Origin: Symsagittifera roscoffensis
Lineage: Eukaryota > Xenacoelomorpha > Acoela > Convolutidae
DNA: 64,000 nucleotides
Assembly (NCBI RefSeq): GCF_963678635.1
Contig: NC_087069.1
Coordinates: 50,113,892-50,177,891, forward strand
Reading direction: 5' to 3'
Shown: positions 33,130-45,925 of the stretch, in pieces
Layout: every line of letters begins with the position of its first letter
Numbering within the stretch: the first letter of the stretch is position 1
Program-made: the position numbers and the translations under genes
Notes under the pieces: generated by a model
Told to the model about the DNA's origin: nothing
Database searches by the model: none
Seen by the model: only the letters and a program-made list of their open reading frames with translations

Positions 33130-34220
33130 AGGAGCCTAATATATACCAACATTTAGCTTTTTTGAATCATCTTTTATGGCAAAAATTGATTCGAAAACCA
33201 ATAGGTTGACACAACTCTATGGCACAAAACCTGGATTAAGCAAAGATTTTGAAAAGTTGGGATTTTTTTTAAATTAAAAATTTCACAACCACCCTGAGTT
33301 TAGGAATGTTTTACACATCAAAATTTAGCCCTTTTCAAAATTTCTAACAATTGCAAGAAACGCTGCAGAGAAAATATTCTGTACATTTTCATATATAAAG
33401 CAGAAGATTTTTGAAGCGATATTTCAGGCCAGATCAGGCCCCCTAAACTGACCTTTTCATTTTTTCATCCAGAAAGATTGCTGTTAACGGACTTCTCTAA
33501 GAGTACTTAAAACAAAATAATCGATTGCCATTTCAGTTTCCTTGATAGTTTCATCCCTGAAAGAAACTTGTAATAAACTCTCAGTTTTTTTGGGGGTAGG
33601 CAAACACAAAAAGTGCACACACAGAGCGGCGTCTCAAATTGACTGTTTTTTGAAAATTTTTATTTTTTTTTCTCATTTTTCGATAATTTTCATGCATTAA
33701 AATAAAAACCGTAACTGAAATGATGAACACGATACTATAGTTTAACAATAGAATCGACTGATTCAACCGTAAAATTAGGAAAAATTGATATCACCTGCTA
33801 TGAACTTCATAGATACCTGAAAAATCGTGTTATACCTCGCCCAACTAACAATTCTGCAACTTAAATCACTACCCTGCTAACAATTATTGAGCTTAGGAAA
33901 TGTTATAGTCTCAATATTACCAGAGTTGTATAAAAACAAGAAAATTATGGCACAATTCGAAGAATTTATTGATGGAAATTATCGACACTTGATAACTATG
34001 TCGAAACTAACACGATGTTTTGAGGATTGTAAACGCTCAAATTGAATCTTGAGAGGAGCTTGTAAACGCTCATAAAAAATAAACCGCTTGAGAGGAGCGA
34101 AACAAGTTTCGTTGAAATTAAGAACAGAGCAAGAGCCCAAAAACAACCTAGAATGAACAATTGAAGTCAATCTTAGGAGAAAGCCTGAAGCCCGATTTTT
34201 TAAAAAATTTTATCGTCACA
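33130..34220 (+). repeat. Higher-order repeat spacer, copy 2, plus partial monomer
   Basis: Second copy of the 31,770-32,695 spacer, followed at about 34,165-34,215 by the beginning of another monomer (AATCTTAGGAGAAAGCCTGA). This gives two higher-order units of the form monomers plus spacer. Confidence 0.8.
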
Positions 34221-36632
34221 AGCATGTGCCAGTCGGTCTTATTTGGAAGTTTGACCTTGAGCAGTGTGGAGAAAACTTGATTTTGGGTCAAATTGATTTT
34301 TTCAAAATTCGAATTGCACAAGTCATGCCCAACTTTCTCGCGACAACAGAAATATCAGAAATAAAATCATAACGACCGAATTACAATTGCTGGAAAAAGG
34401 CAAAATAAAACAGCGGGAAATTGCTATTTGCAGTTTCCGACATCTTAAGAAGCACGAGAATAGAGCTGTCTAATTCTTGACAGAAGACAGAAAGTAATCA
34501 GCAGTGAAGGGAGAGCAAAGTCAAGTGGACCAGAGTGAACCTTCGGTGGAAAGGTGGACAACCGAATTCTCCCAATGGTCAAGACAAAAAACTTATTTCT
34601 TGAGCTAAAACTGATTTGTTACAAGCTTCTCGAGTTAAACATAGTTACCCATCAGTTCTAGAGCTACTTACTAGTTTGATTACCTCTAATTCTCGAGTAT
34701 GCTGGTATGTGAGTACCCAATTTAATTTTCTTGAGTGTGTTTTATGATTGTTATGTTGAGGTAAGGCGAGTTTTAGGTTGATCCATCTGAAATGGATCAA
34801 AGTTCCACTGTCTAAAAAAAGCAACTATACGGATTGTTCCGACCTTGTTTTTAACGGCGTTCGTGTATTTGGGTATTTTGAGACCTAAATATGGGGGCGT
34901 TCTTTTTTTCTAGAGTGGGGGTTATTTTGGTAGTGGCCTTTAAGCTGTAACGAGTTTTAGTCTCATGTCGCAAGTGAACCGAATTGGCTCTGACCGTTTT
35001 GAGGTAGAAAAACACAACAGATAGTGTCCCTGACCCTTGAGCCAATGATTATAGGGCCTATTTTTCTTAAGCCTCACATGTGACCGAAGTAGACGACTGT
35101 TCATAGTGTTTTTATGGCACTCCTGGGTGTTTTTGCGACATCATGAGTACGGAGTCGAACCCACTTGACACAGCTTCGGGCTACATGCCCAATCTAGAGT
35201 ACCGGTAGTACGATTCAGCGGGAACGTGTAGACCTTCCGGTTGTACTGTGATAGCTTTTTAAGAAAACTCGAGAAAACTTCCTGGTACGCTCTCCGAACG
35301 AGGCTTAGCTAACCGAGTAAGGGGGGGGGGGGGGGGGGTAACTAGGGGGACGAAAACACGAGCAAAAAGACAAAAAGCGAAACAAAAACAAAAAAAGACT
35401 AGAAAAAGGAACAAAAACTATAAAACAAAGAATGACAGTGACTTTGACACCAGATTGGTTGGATCAAACTTTTATTTTAATTAAATAGTTTACCCATACT
35501 GTTTTATAAGACCGATAGTTTCGATCAATCTAGCAACCTCAATAAGGTGCCCGAGTGCGGGGCGTTGTTAAGGGTTTTCAGATAGCTTGCAACTTAGCTG
35601 GACAACTAGGAGACTTGACTGGAACAGGTGACCAGCCGAGTGGGAAAGTGGTCCACAAGGATTAAACTGAACCACTAGGAGACTTGACTGGAACAGGTGA
35701 CAGGCCAAGTGGGGAAGCGGTGCTGGTGTCAAGTGCAGTGCACATCAAGGAGAAAACCAGCACGGAACCAGAACAACAAGAAGAGGACGCGCAGGGGTGT
35801 TCTCAAGGTGGTCAAAACGGGTATCCTTAAAATCCACATTACATTATAGGAGATGCAAAATTTGACAAGCGGAATCACCGGGTTTTGAGGAACGTTTTTG
35901 CACAAGCAGGCCTGGAAACAGGTTCTACGGTTTTCTCTCAAGTGGTTAAGCACCCAGCGCTTAAGGTAATTTTCGGCTTAAGAGGGGGGCTAAAGAGAGT
36001 GGAGGTTAGAAGGGGGGCTGGTTAGGTTAGAGGTTGACGGTTGTAACTTGTAAAAAGGGAGGACACATTAGAGTAACTAATTTATCGACATCGTCGATTT
36101 AGTTACATTAGAACCTAACACGCGTCAATTATAAGAAGCGGATATCCAAATGTAAGATCGAATCAAGGTAGGCACCCTTATCGGATCGGGCGGGGGGAAA
36201 GGAAGTAGACCGTTTTTGTGATACCCTAAAGATCGCTAGCAGGGGGGAGGAAAACGCGTGGCAATCAGGTACCAGACGTTTTTTTCGAATAAAGGTTGAC
36301 ATCTGTCACCTTTGAATTTTAGGTGGGTCAATCTCTCTGTTTTTATTATTTTTCCTGTTTAAATTTTTACGTTTTGGAAAAAAAAATTTATCGGTTGTTG
36401 AACGAACAGGTGATCACAAGATACCTGCGAACAAGTTGGGTTTCAACTTGCCTCAAAATATCAAAAGGAAGATAAAAACAGGGGGGTCAGTATTTGAAGC
36501 TTTTGGCCATTAAGATTGGGTTTTTGAGAAAATTTCTGACAAGAGCTCAAGTGATGGTACACGGTACGGTGGTTCAAGAGTCCCGAGAACGAAGAAGAAG
36601 AGATCCTACTGTCCGGACACTTGGTTGCAAAG
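34221..36632. other. GC-richer non-coding stretch before the gypsy block
   Basis: Composition shifts here from AT-rich to more GC-rich and purine-rich. It holds a G homopolymer of 17-18 bases (about 35,322-35,338). A direct repeat of about 50 bases starts at about 35,606 and 35,669 (ACTAGGAGACTTGACTGGAA). No gene is supported. It may be the leader or LTR region of the gypsy element that follows, but I cannot identify LTR ends. Confidence 0.45.
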
Positions 36633-37385
36633 TCTTGGGACATTACCGGAGAAGTCTTGGGACAGTGCAGTCTTGGGACGGTCCTGGGACGGTGCAGTCT
36701 TGGGACAGTGCGGTCTTGGGACAGTGCAGTCTTGGGACAGTGGTCTTGGGACAGTAGGGTCTTGGGACAGTGGTCTTGGGACAGTAGTCTTGTGACAGTA
36801 GTCTTGGGACAGTGCAGTCTTGGGACAGTGGTATTGGGTCAGTGGTCTTGGGACAGTAGTCTTGGGACAGTGCAGTCTTGGGACAGTGGTCTTGGGACAA
36901 AACAGTCTTGGACAGGGGTGCTGGGACAGTGCAGTCTTGGGACAGTGGTCTTGGGACAGTAGTCTTGGGACAGTGGTCTTGGGATAGTACAGTCTTGGGA
37001 CAGTGCAGTCCCGGAACAGTGGTCTTGGGACAGTGGTCATGGGACAGTACAGTCTTGGGACAGTGCGATCTTGGGGCTGTCTTGGGACGGTGCAGTCTTG
37101 GGACGGTACAGTCTTGAGACAGCGGTCTTGGGACAGTAGTCTTGGGACAGTACAGTCTTGGGACAGTAGCAGGAAGTACTGGGACAGCACCGAATAGTCT
37201 TGGGACAAAAGAAGAAAGTCTTGGGAAGGTAGCAGGAAGTACTGTGACAGCACCGAGTAGTCTTGGGACAGTAGAGAGAAAGATAGGGACAATAGATAGA
37301 ACAGTTGGGACAAAACCGGGAGGTCTTGGAACGGTACAAAAAAGTGGTGTGACGGTACTAAAGAGTCCTAAGACAGGTCGAAAAA
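36633..37385 (+). repeat. Minisatellite, GTCTTGGGACAGTG-type units
   Basis: Several dozen variants of GTCTTGGGACA followed by GTG, GTA or GTGCA (units of about 14 and 16 bases) fill 750 bases; the array decays toward the right end. Several reading frames on both strands stay open, giving up to 235 codons on minus (SQDCTVPR-type peptides). This is what a stop-poor repeat would do, so I do not call a protein. Confidence 0.9.
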
Positions 37386-37613
37386 ACTAATGGCTAAATT
37401 AAAAGCAATAGGAATAGTCGGAACGTTAAATCGCGATAGAACCGATACTATTGGGATCACGAAGTAGTAAATTTTTTATAAATCTTAAAAGGGAGTAGGA
37501 ACAGCGTTTTAATTATTATATTATATTTTTATTACCAGAAATTTTATCCTTAGAATAGAATTTTGTATTTAGTAATATTGTAAATAGAAATAATTGTAAA
37601 TAAAAATCATGAA
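37386..37613. other. Short AT-rich leader
   Basis: AT-rich non-coding DNA between the minisatellite and the first gag-like codons. Confidence 0.5.
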
Positions 37614-37849
37614 ACGGATTAGGGTACCGATAGCTGAAAAAAGAGCTACGGAGTCAAAGACAAAACATAAATTGTCGCAAAGAAAAGTGACAACGGTTGG
37701 CCCAACAATAACAAGGAAGAACTTTTTAGTGAGCATGGTCAACACAAAAAGTTCAAAAGAGAACAAGACAAAAAAAGGGCACTGAGGGGAAACAAACGGA
37801 ACCCGCCATTGAGATTGACCTAGAAACACCAGACCAGAGTGTTGATGAG

Positions 37850-39105
37850 GTGGAGAAGAAGACAACGGAGTCGAAACCGATGCCAAATGCAGAGGAACAA
37901 AATCAAAAGTCGATGGAATTCTCACCGATAGACACTGTGGAAGACACGACAGGCAAAACGTCAGAAACAATAAAGGATGATTCTCAAGCAAAAAGAACGT
38001 CATTCACAGAGAGGAGAGCGATGATGGTCGGAATGAAGTCGAGAGACGTAGTAGCGAAAGAACCGAAAGCCGAGAAAGGCAAAACATTTGGAACAGTTTC
38101 CACGATAACAACAGAGGCCAACCAAGACGATGACCAGGTTAAACAAGGGGCAGCTGCCAGCAGTCGGGCAACAGCTGACCATGAAATGGCAACTCTTCTT
38201 GAACTGGGCGATTTGATGGCAAAGCTAGAACAGATGGACAAAAAACTAAGACAGCGAAGAGGATAGAGAGGTGATAAAGAAAGATTTAGGATACAACTTA
38301 CACGAGTACCTGGACAACTATTTCAATCTGGCGAGGGCGACAGAGGAAAAGCTTCAGCAGAAGTCAAACAAGGTAGAGACCACTGACGCAGAGCGAGAAA
38401 AGAACATCAAAAAAGATTTGCAAGAAATGAAGCAACGGTATGACGCTGTGAACATCCAGTTGGGGAGTCTGGAGACGAGAATGGACACAATGAGAAGGGA
38501 CCAGGCTGAGAGTTCATGTGCCATACAGGCAAAACTAGATGCCATCTTGAGAAACTCTACATCACAAGACAAGCCGGTAACGGATCGAACGCAAGGTAAC
38601 AGAGTTGATTTCGTGGAACCACAACGGAACGAAGGGGAGTCAACAACGTTACCGTTACGCGGGGATGCGCGAGCACAGCACCTGGTGGGGGGGGGGGGGC
38701 AAGACAATTATGAAAAGTGGTACCGCAAATACGATGAATGGTCCAGGAGATTCCATGACTTACAATAATGTGGGACCGGACGCCATGACGGGGGCGAACA
38801 CCTGGGAGATGATGAACAGGACACTGGAGGCCTTCGCCACGAGGAACACTGACTCGAGCGACCGAGGAGTTGGCAAATCCAGGAAAACTTTCAAAAAGTC
38901 GAAAAAATTCAAGGATGATTCAGACGAATGCATTGATACTTGTGTAGAAGTCAAGAGATTACACTTGGAACAAGACAACTTGAACGATGAGAGACAAGCC
39001 TGCACAGCGATACTCGGCAATTTAGAGGGCACGGCGTTGAAATGCGTAGTTGCAAAGAAGGAAGAGGAACGCGACACTGCGGATAAAATCTTCGAGATTT
39101 TGTAG
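37850..39105 (+). mobile_element. Gag N-terminal and capsid-like part of the gypsy element (fossil)
   Basis: The region encodes a Lys/Glu/Thr-rich leader, then a long coiled-coil-like helix (LMAKLEQMDKKLRQ, KDLQEMKQRYDAVNIQLGSL), then a capsid-like helical stretch (DTCVEVKRLHLEQDNLNDER). Placement before the zinc knuckles and protease identifies it as gag. Its extent is approximate. Confidence 0.7.
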
Positions 39106-39123
39106 AATCGATTCGGTTCAAGC

Positions 39124-39852
39124 ATGAAGGGTCACCAAGCGATGATGCGATTTGAAGAAAGAAGGCAAAGGGACGATGAATCAATTGATCGGTTCCTGGA
39201 TGATGTTGAGAGCTCGAGACGAAAAAGTGATCCTGAAGAGTCAACAAACAGAAGCAACTTTTTCATCGCCTCAAAGTTCATTGATGGGGTAAAAAGTGAA
39301 GACTTGAGAACAAAGTTAGCAACATACTATACACTGTCGAAAGACAGTGCACCGACTCCAGAAGAGATGAGACAGAAGTCAAGAGAGTACATGCTAATGA
39401 AACCCAAGAAGTACTCATATTCGGATAACAGGAACATGCAAGGGGGGAGTCAACCACAAAGGTCGTCATGGTGCAAGCCTAGAGATGACATGGACAAACG
39501 TACATCATGCGCAAACTGCGGGTCAGCTGATCATCACGAGGCGGATTGCACAACAAACTTGCAGGGCATGAAGAGTCTGGGATATGCACCCGATGAGGAA
39601 GATATGAGCCAGATGGAGGAACACGAGTACTATAGTGGCTTGATCATCAAAATAGGTGCCAGGTGCTTCTTCTGCAATCAAGAGGGGCACTTCAGGATGG
39701 ACTGTCCTTTGTTTTGGGAGGCAGTCAAGAACCGGAGTCACCCCAAGCATAAATTGGCGTTAGCGACGGTGCAGAACCAGAGAAACAGACAAATTGAATT
39801 TGAAACAAAAATTTGGAAGCACCAAGTGCGGAACTGCCAACGAAGACAGTGA
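39124..39852 (+). mobile_element. Gag C-terminal part with two zinc knuckles (fossil)
   Basis: Two CCHC knuckles are visible, CANCGSADHHEADC and CFFCNQEGHFRMDC, separated by about 45 residues. Upstream lies a capsid-C-like segment (IDRFLDDVESSRRK). The knuckles bind nucleic acid in gag of this family. Confidence 0.85.
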
Positions 39853-40790
39853 AAGCTGTAACGCAAGTCAATAGTGCAATAGATGCGACGGCCAGGAATG
39901 CCCTAGAGATTAATTATGAGAAAGCGGCGGCAGAGGCTATTAACAAAGTGAAACAGGGCCTAGCGACGAAGGAAATAGAGCAACGATTGAAGCAGGAGAT
40001 CGAAAGACAGAAGTTGAACGAGACGTTAGGTCGCTCGGTGTCAGTGCCAGAAGCCGTAGCAGGGTTGACAAAGAGTGGAAACTGCAACACTCTGAAGATG
40101 GTGACGAGAAAGCCATTCGGCAAAGCAAAAATCGGAGCCAGGATAATGTCAATAATCACTGTAGGCGGCCACGAAGTAACGAGGAACTTGAGCGAACCCA
40201 GCGACCAGACAATAATGCATATTGATGTATACGCAGATTATTTGAGTGCGAGAAGCCCACAGACGACTTCTAGAGCATTGAGGGCGCTACTCACAAGAGG
40301 TGGCAGCAAGTCGGTCCGTGTTGATAACAGATATACAGAAGCTTATAGTCCGCATGAGGTGATGTTAAATATAGATGAGATAAACATCTATACGAAAACC
40401 ATGATAATATGTGATGAAGATCTAGCGGGTCAGATCTACGTGGGCAAAGAAGAACTAAAAATGAAATCGATTGGACACTGCGCCATGCTGGAAGAAGATG
40501 CAATGCACATCGGGACGGAGGCAGACGTATCAGCACATGTGCTTGACATAAGTGGCAAGAAGACTCAGTTTCGTGGGTTACTCGATACGGGAGCGGTCTT
40601 GAGTGTTAAACCAATCAAAATTTGGGAACGAATGGGCTTCAACAAAGATGACTTGATAGACTCGAGAATACGGCTGTCAGCTGCTAACAAAGGGGCGCTG
40701 CGTGTGCTAGGCAGAACACCAATAATAGCCCTTAATCTGGGGGAACGCAACCTGTGGATGATATTTCTTGTGGTAGAAAAACCAAGATAG
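39853..40790 (+). mobile_element. Aspartic protease region (fossil)
   Basis: The motif FRGLLDTGAVLSVKPIKIW matches the retropepsin active site (DTGA), followed by a typical hydrophobic block (LGRTPIIALNLGERNLWMIF). The following bases encode DQFILGRDFIRNFDI, the conserved LGRDF block after the protease. The N-terminal part is a charged linker. Confidence 0.85.
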
Positions 40791-40859
40791 ATGAGTCTGA
40801 CCAATTCATTTTAGGCAGAGACTTCATCAGGAACTTCGACATAACGATTCATTTAAACA

Positions 40860-42962
40860 ATGCGCTGTTCAGGATACGGAACCCGGATAGGAGGTACGCA
40901 ATTAAAACCGGTAATTTCAATAATGGCGAATGAAAATAAAGCACCCGTATTCTTGAGTAGGAGGGTGAGGCTGAAGGCGAACGAAGCGGCGATTGTAAGC
41001 TTGCGAATGGAAAATGAAAATGAACTAAGTGGCAACAAGCAAGTATGCAAAGTCCCAAATCCCAATAGTCAAAGTGCTGCTGTTTTAGGAAGATCCTTCT
41101 CGATAACCAAGAGCGGTCTCTGCGTCAGTGTCTTGTTGAATACTCTTCATATATCGATATATCCATCACGATACAGAGGGGGAGCAAGCTGGGATATGCT
41201 TTACCCGTTAAAACTCGATATGAAATGACTGAAAATCCAAAACTAGAGATTGAGCATTTAAGGGGCAAGATAACGGACGAACAGCTCGAAGCCATCAAGG
41301 ATGTACTGGATCGAAACAATGCTGTTTTTTCGAAATACAAGGCAGACATTGGATGTTGTAATTTCGTTGAGCATGAAATAGAGCTTGAAGAGAATGCGGT
41401 ACCACATAAGGAGGGGGCGAGGCGAATGAACCCACACAAATCGGATGCATGTAGGAAAGAGATAGAGACATTACTAGAGTCAGACATGATAGAACCATGC
41501 AAATCACCGTGGGCGTGTGGAGTAGTGATAGCCAAAAAGAAAGGCGACCAATTGAGATTTTGTTGTGACTTTCGGTATCTGAACTCCGTCACGTTGAAGG
41601 TTGCCCATCCCAAACCTAGTATTGATGAGAGCCTAGGTGATGCAAATGTTTTTACGACTCTTGATTTAGGATCGGCCTTCTTGCAGGTCCCGCTGAGGAA
41701 GCAAAACATGGACAAAACTGCGAGTTGGGACTGTTTCAATGGAAACGGATGCCGTTTGGTCTTTGCAACGCCACGGCTACATTTCAACGGTTGATGGCAT
41801 ATGCATTGATAGGTGTGACAAAGAATTACGGCAATTTGGTAATGTGCTATGTGGCTGACGTGGTAATAGCGATGCCTACACTAGAAGATCACATCGAGCG
41901 ACTGGATGAGGTGTTTGCATCTATGAAGAGGTCGGGGCTAAAGTGCAAACCATCAAAGTGCGAGATACTCAAGGATTCGATAAAATACTTGGGCAGGATG
42001 CTTGACAGGAACGGCATCAGACCAGATCCAGATGCAGTAGAATCAGTTCTTGGAAATCAGAACTTGGAAATCGCCAAAAATGGAACACCAGTTGATGAGC
42101 TTCCTGGGTTTTGCGAACTATTATAGGGAGTTCATCAAGGGCTACGCGGACAAGGTAAACCCCATGCAGCAATTAATGACACAAAGGCAAGAAGCTCACG
42201 TGGAACAACGCAGCGGCAGAATCTTTCCAGAGAATATAGAAAGAGTTGGTTGTGCGAGGCACCGGTGCTAGGAATGCCAACGGAAAAAGAGATGTACATC
42301 AAGAACAGGAATGGAACGGGAAGACAGTCTTAAGACCAATAGCGTACGGGAGCAAAGTCTTGAGTGATACGAAAATAAAGTACGGGGCGCCGAAAGCAGA
42401 GATGTTCGCGGTGGTTACCTTTGTCGAGAAATATAGAGCATACTTAGGCAGTGAGCCATTCAAGCTGCGAGTCGACCACATGGCACTCAGCTGGCTGAAG
42501 AGATACTCAATGGACCAAAGCTACATTGAGAGGTGGATAGTTCGCCTGGATGGATATAACATGATAATTGAACATAGAACAAGAGACAAACATCAGAATG
42601 CCGGTAGCTTGAGTAAGAAGACGGAGTTCTACGAGAGACAGGAACAGAGGGAGGCGGAAAGGCCTAACATCAAAGATGGCTTTTCCTTCATGGACAAGAA
42701 AACGTATGATAGTCTTCCACTCACGAGATGGCTCAACAAGTCAGGCAAACCGATAGAAGATCACCCCGAATCACCAAAAGAGCATCCAGAGAAAAAAATC
42801 TTGAAGAAGACCCGAGTGACGCAGATAGGGATAATGCTCAAGTCAAAAATTGTGAGGGAGACGCTAAAGGCAAAAGGCTATGATCTTAACCAGGAAGAAA
42901 CGAGATATACTCAGATAGATGAAGACTTGATGAGATTACTGGAGAAACTGGCAGATGATTAA
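40860..42962 (+). mobile_element. Reverse transcriptase and RNase H region (fossil)
   Basis: RT landmarks in order are SPWACGVVIAKKKGDQLRFC, CDFRYLNSVT, FTTLDLGSAFLQVPL, WKRMPFGLCNATATFQRLM and KCEILKDSIKYLGRM. RNase H and connection landmarks are RPIAYGSKVLSDTKIKYGAP, KAEMFAVVTFVEKYRAYLG and IVRLDGYNMIIEHRTRDKHQ. This order and spacing is that of Ty3/gypsy pol. Confidence 0.9.
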
Positions 42963-43830
42963 CCCGTGACTGAAAGGGAGGAACCGGAAGTCACGATACT
43001 TCGAAGGAATGAAACGGTTGGCAACGAAGACTTTTAAAGAGCAAGTAATCCTGATGGCAAAGAAGTCATACAGTCCCTGGTTGACAAAATCACTGATAAC
43101 ATACTTGAGCGGATTCGGGTTTGGAAAAAGAAAGTGGCGTTTAGGGAGGAAGCTGAACGCCTGGGACCAGGTCAAGAGTCCGGGGAGTGGTCCACGTCCA
43201 CAGAGGAAGAAGATACTTGAGAAGAAAAATTGTCCGGGAAGTGTGAAGAATGGGATGAAGATTCGGAAAAGAGCAGCAATGACCAAGATAGTCTATGCAT
43301 GATACTGGCGGAGGAGAAGATGAGACGCCGCGACAGGGAGCTACAAACAGATCCCTCCTGGGGAACGTACAACTTGGATGAAGAAGAAGTACAAGGAGGT
43401 GAAGAAGTTGAGAAAATTGAGGTATCGAGGAAATCATTCAAGGAACTATCGTGCAACTCAAATGTTAGAACAAATCTGGTGCCAGAAGATGATAGGAAGA
43501 TCATGAAGAGGATAGTATGCGTAAAGCTGAAGGATGACATCCATAACCCTGGGGAAATGAATGGACAGATCATGGCACTAAAAGAGTATGTCAAAGCGAG
43601 ATATAGGCAGTCGGATCTGATAAGGGCCCAAAAGAATGACAAGATGACAAGTAACCTCTTCAAACGGATCCGGACGTGGTCCAAAGAGAAAGGGGACCTG
43701 GAAGAAGACAGCTACAAGATCTTGAGCCAGTTCTACAAAGAAAGAAAAGATTTACTTTATCACACAGCTGATGGGGTGGTAGCGTGCAAGAAAAAAAGAT
43801 GAGGAGAAGATATTACACAAGCACAATCTC
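42963..43830 (+). mobile_element. Charged linker between RNase H and integrase (fossil)
   Basis: Encodes a highly charged Glu/Lys-rich region (for example RRDRELQTDPSWGTYNLDEE) with no recognised fold. Long linkers of this kind occur in the coral-type elements I recall. Confidence 0.6.
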
Positions 43831-43845
43831 ATCTTATTACCACAT

Positions 43846-44703
43846 TTGTATCAGACTGAAGTGTTATTCAGATCGCACGATCAAATGGGGCACCAGGGGA
43901 TAGACAAGGTGCAACAGAGAATACTTCATAGGTTTGATTGGCCAGGATTAAGGAAAGCTTGCGAGAGATGGGTGAATGCATGCTTGGCATGTCTGCAAGT
44001 GAAAGACCCAAGGAAGATGAATTTCCCACTCAAGTCCATTGAAAGCTCGGTAATTACCGAGGTTGTGCAGATAGACCATCAAAAAATCTGCATGACGGAG
44101 TCGGGCTATAACCAGATACTGGTTATAATAGATCACTTCACAAAGTTGGCGGAAGCAGTGCCGTGTCAGACAGCCTCAGTAGAGGAGACTTGTGACCACC
44201 CGATAACGCATTGAATATCACGGTATGGTTGTCCAATGACTTTTCAGTCAGATAACGGCAAAGCTTTCGTGGGGGACTTGACGAAAGAATTGATAAAGAG
44301 GTCACACATTGCTCAGGCACACTCAACGACCTATCATCCTCAGACCAACGATTTGGTAGAGAGACAGAATTGAACGTTGGTGAACATGCTGAGGGTATAC
44401 TGCTCAAGATACATGACAGACTGGGATAAATATGTGCCGCAAGTCGTAGGGGCGTACAACAGTACGCAACACTCCACAACGGGTATCAGTCCATTCATGA
44501 TGTTAACAGGCAGGGAGAGAGCAATGCCTCTAACATTCTTTTACCCAAAATACGAAAGGAAAAAGATGTCGCCTCAAGCGTACATGAAAGAAGCGAGCAG
44601 GAGACAGCAGGAACTAAACGAGTTCTGCAAGAGGAACACTGCACAAGCACAAATAAGACAGCGCAAGAAAAATGATGAAAAGTTATTACAAGCGAAACCA
44701 TAA
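43846..44703 (+). mobile_element. Integrase (fossil), copy 1
   Basis: The HHCC zinc-binding part is visible as SHDQMGHQGIDKVQQRILHR with WVNACLACLQVK, followed by the core beginning VVQIDHQKI and ILVIIDHFTKLAEAVPC, then YHPQTN-type and YNSTQHSTTGISPFMMLTGR segments of the family. Part of this region is duplicated in the second copy. Confidence 0.85.
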
Positions 44704-45925
44704 GAAGTGGGCCAGTATGTGTGGGTCTTCCAGAATGTCATACCGCCCAAGGGGATAAAGAAACTGCTTAAGAAATGGAGAGGGCACCAACAAGGACGGT
44801 TCTACCGCTTGAGTACGGGGCGAGCGGCGCATTATGAAAATCTGAAGCCTCATGTCCCATCCCCAGAGGACTGGTGAGTACCACAGGACATGGAGGGACT
44901 TGATTACCTAATGGTGGAGCCAGCGTGTGAGGTAAACGAAAAAGGCACCAGAGAGAAAAATGATGGCAACGAGAAACTGAGTTTAGATGACAATGAAAAG
45001 ATGGAAGCGGACTCTGAGGCGGAATCCTTTGTGGACGAAGACTGGAACGATCCGAAGCAGGGCGAGGTGCCAAAGTGGACGGAACCAGACTTGCCAATAC
45101 CAGCGGGGACTAGGAGTGGCAATCGCAAACGGACAGGCATGAGGTACAACAGCTACCGAGATGACTTCTTGATTGATAAGATACAGCCCGATGAATTAAG
45201 CGAAGAGCTACTAAGTGTGGGCGAACAAGCAGCCGACGATGAATGGCAAACTATCAATGATAATGAACACTCCCCGCAGGAAGACTACTTGACAGCAGAA
45301 CAAGAGACGGAACTGGAACAGAGCGAGATAGAGAGGAGGGACAATACGAACTTGAGGATACTGGAGTGGATGCGCGATGTCAAGAACGGAAGCGGGGAAG
45401 GGCAAAGCATCCAACAAGTCGACGTGTCAGCGGGAAAACACATGAAAACGGAGTATCCCCTTTCGGCTGGAGAGCAACAGACAGGCCGCTCGAGATTCCA
45501 CCAGATAATTTAGACCCAGCATCATCGACGGAGACGTCGATAAATATTTTTGTCCCGGGAGTGGGGTAGGACTTACCCACATCGAAAATTTGATGATAAA
45601 GAAAAACAGGGAAGTGAGAGAAACGAGCGATCTGGAACTGGATGAGGAGGAGGCTGAGCCTACCATAGGACGGAATTTCAAAACGATGTTTGAAATACCC
45701 AACGAATACTCGGAGAACATCTTTATAACGGACAGCGACTTCATTCTGTCAGACAGCACTAGCGCGATCGGTGTAACGGCGGACATGAGCTTCAAATCAA
45801 GACTAGAGGCCGACTTTAAGAGAGAATACCAGAACGTAGAGTTTCTATTCAGACAGAGACCGGGGCTGGGAGGAATGGCTGCGCTTCCCCCATCAGTAGC
45901 ACAAGTCCCAGGCAAATACCTGTGA
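44704..45925 (+). mobile_element. Integrase C-terminal and acidic tail, copy 1 (fossil)
   Basis: Encodes a GPF/RLSTGRAAHYENLKPH-like segment of the integrase C-terminal domain, then a long Asp/Glu-rich tail with PDLPIPAGTRSGNRKRTGM, the recurring R-x-R style end of such tails. Aligned over most of its length to 49,080-50,248. Confidence 0.75.

Noticed and set aside
30680-34220. CRISPR-like array
   Set aside because: Repeat units are about 175 bases, diverged, without short repeats and unique spacers; this is eukaryotic satellite DNA.
35130-35260. Possible tRNA (GGTTCGACTCC-like loop on minus)
   Set aside because: The bases around it do not form a convincing T stem, anticodon arm and acceptor stem.
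36606-37313. 235-codon minus-strand frame with SQDCTVPR repeats
   Set aside because: By-product of a stop-poor minisatellite; several other frames on both strands are open as well, and unit lengths are not multiples of three.
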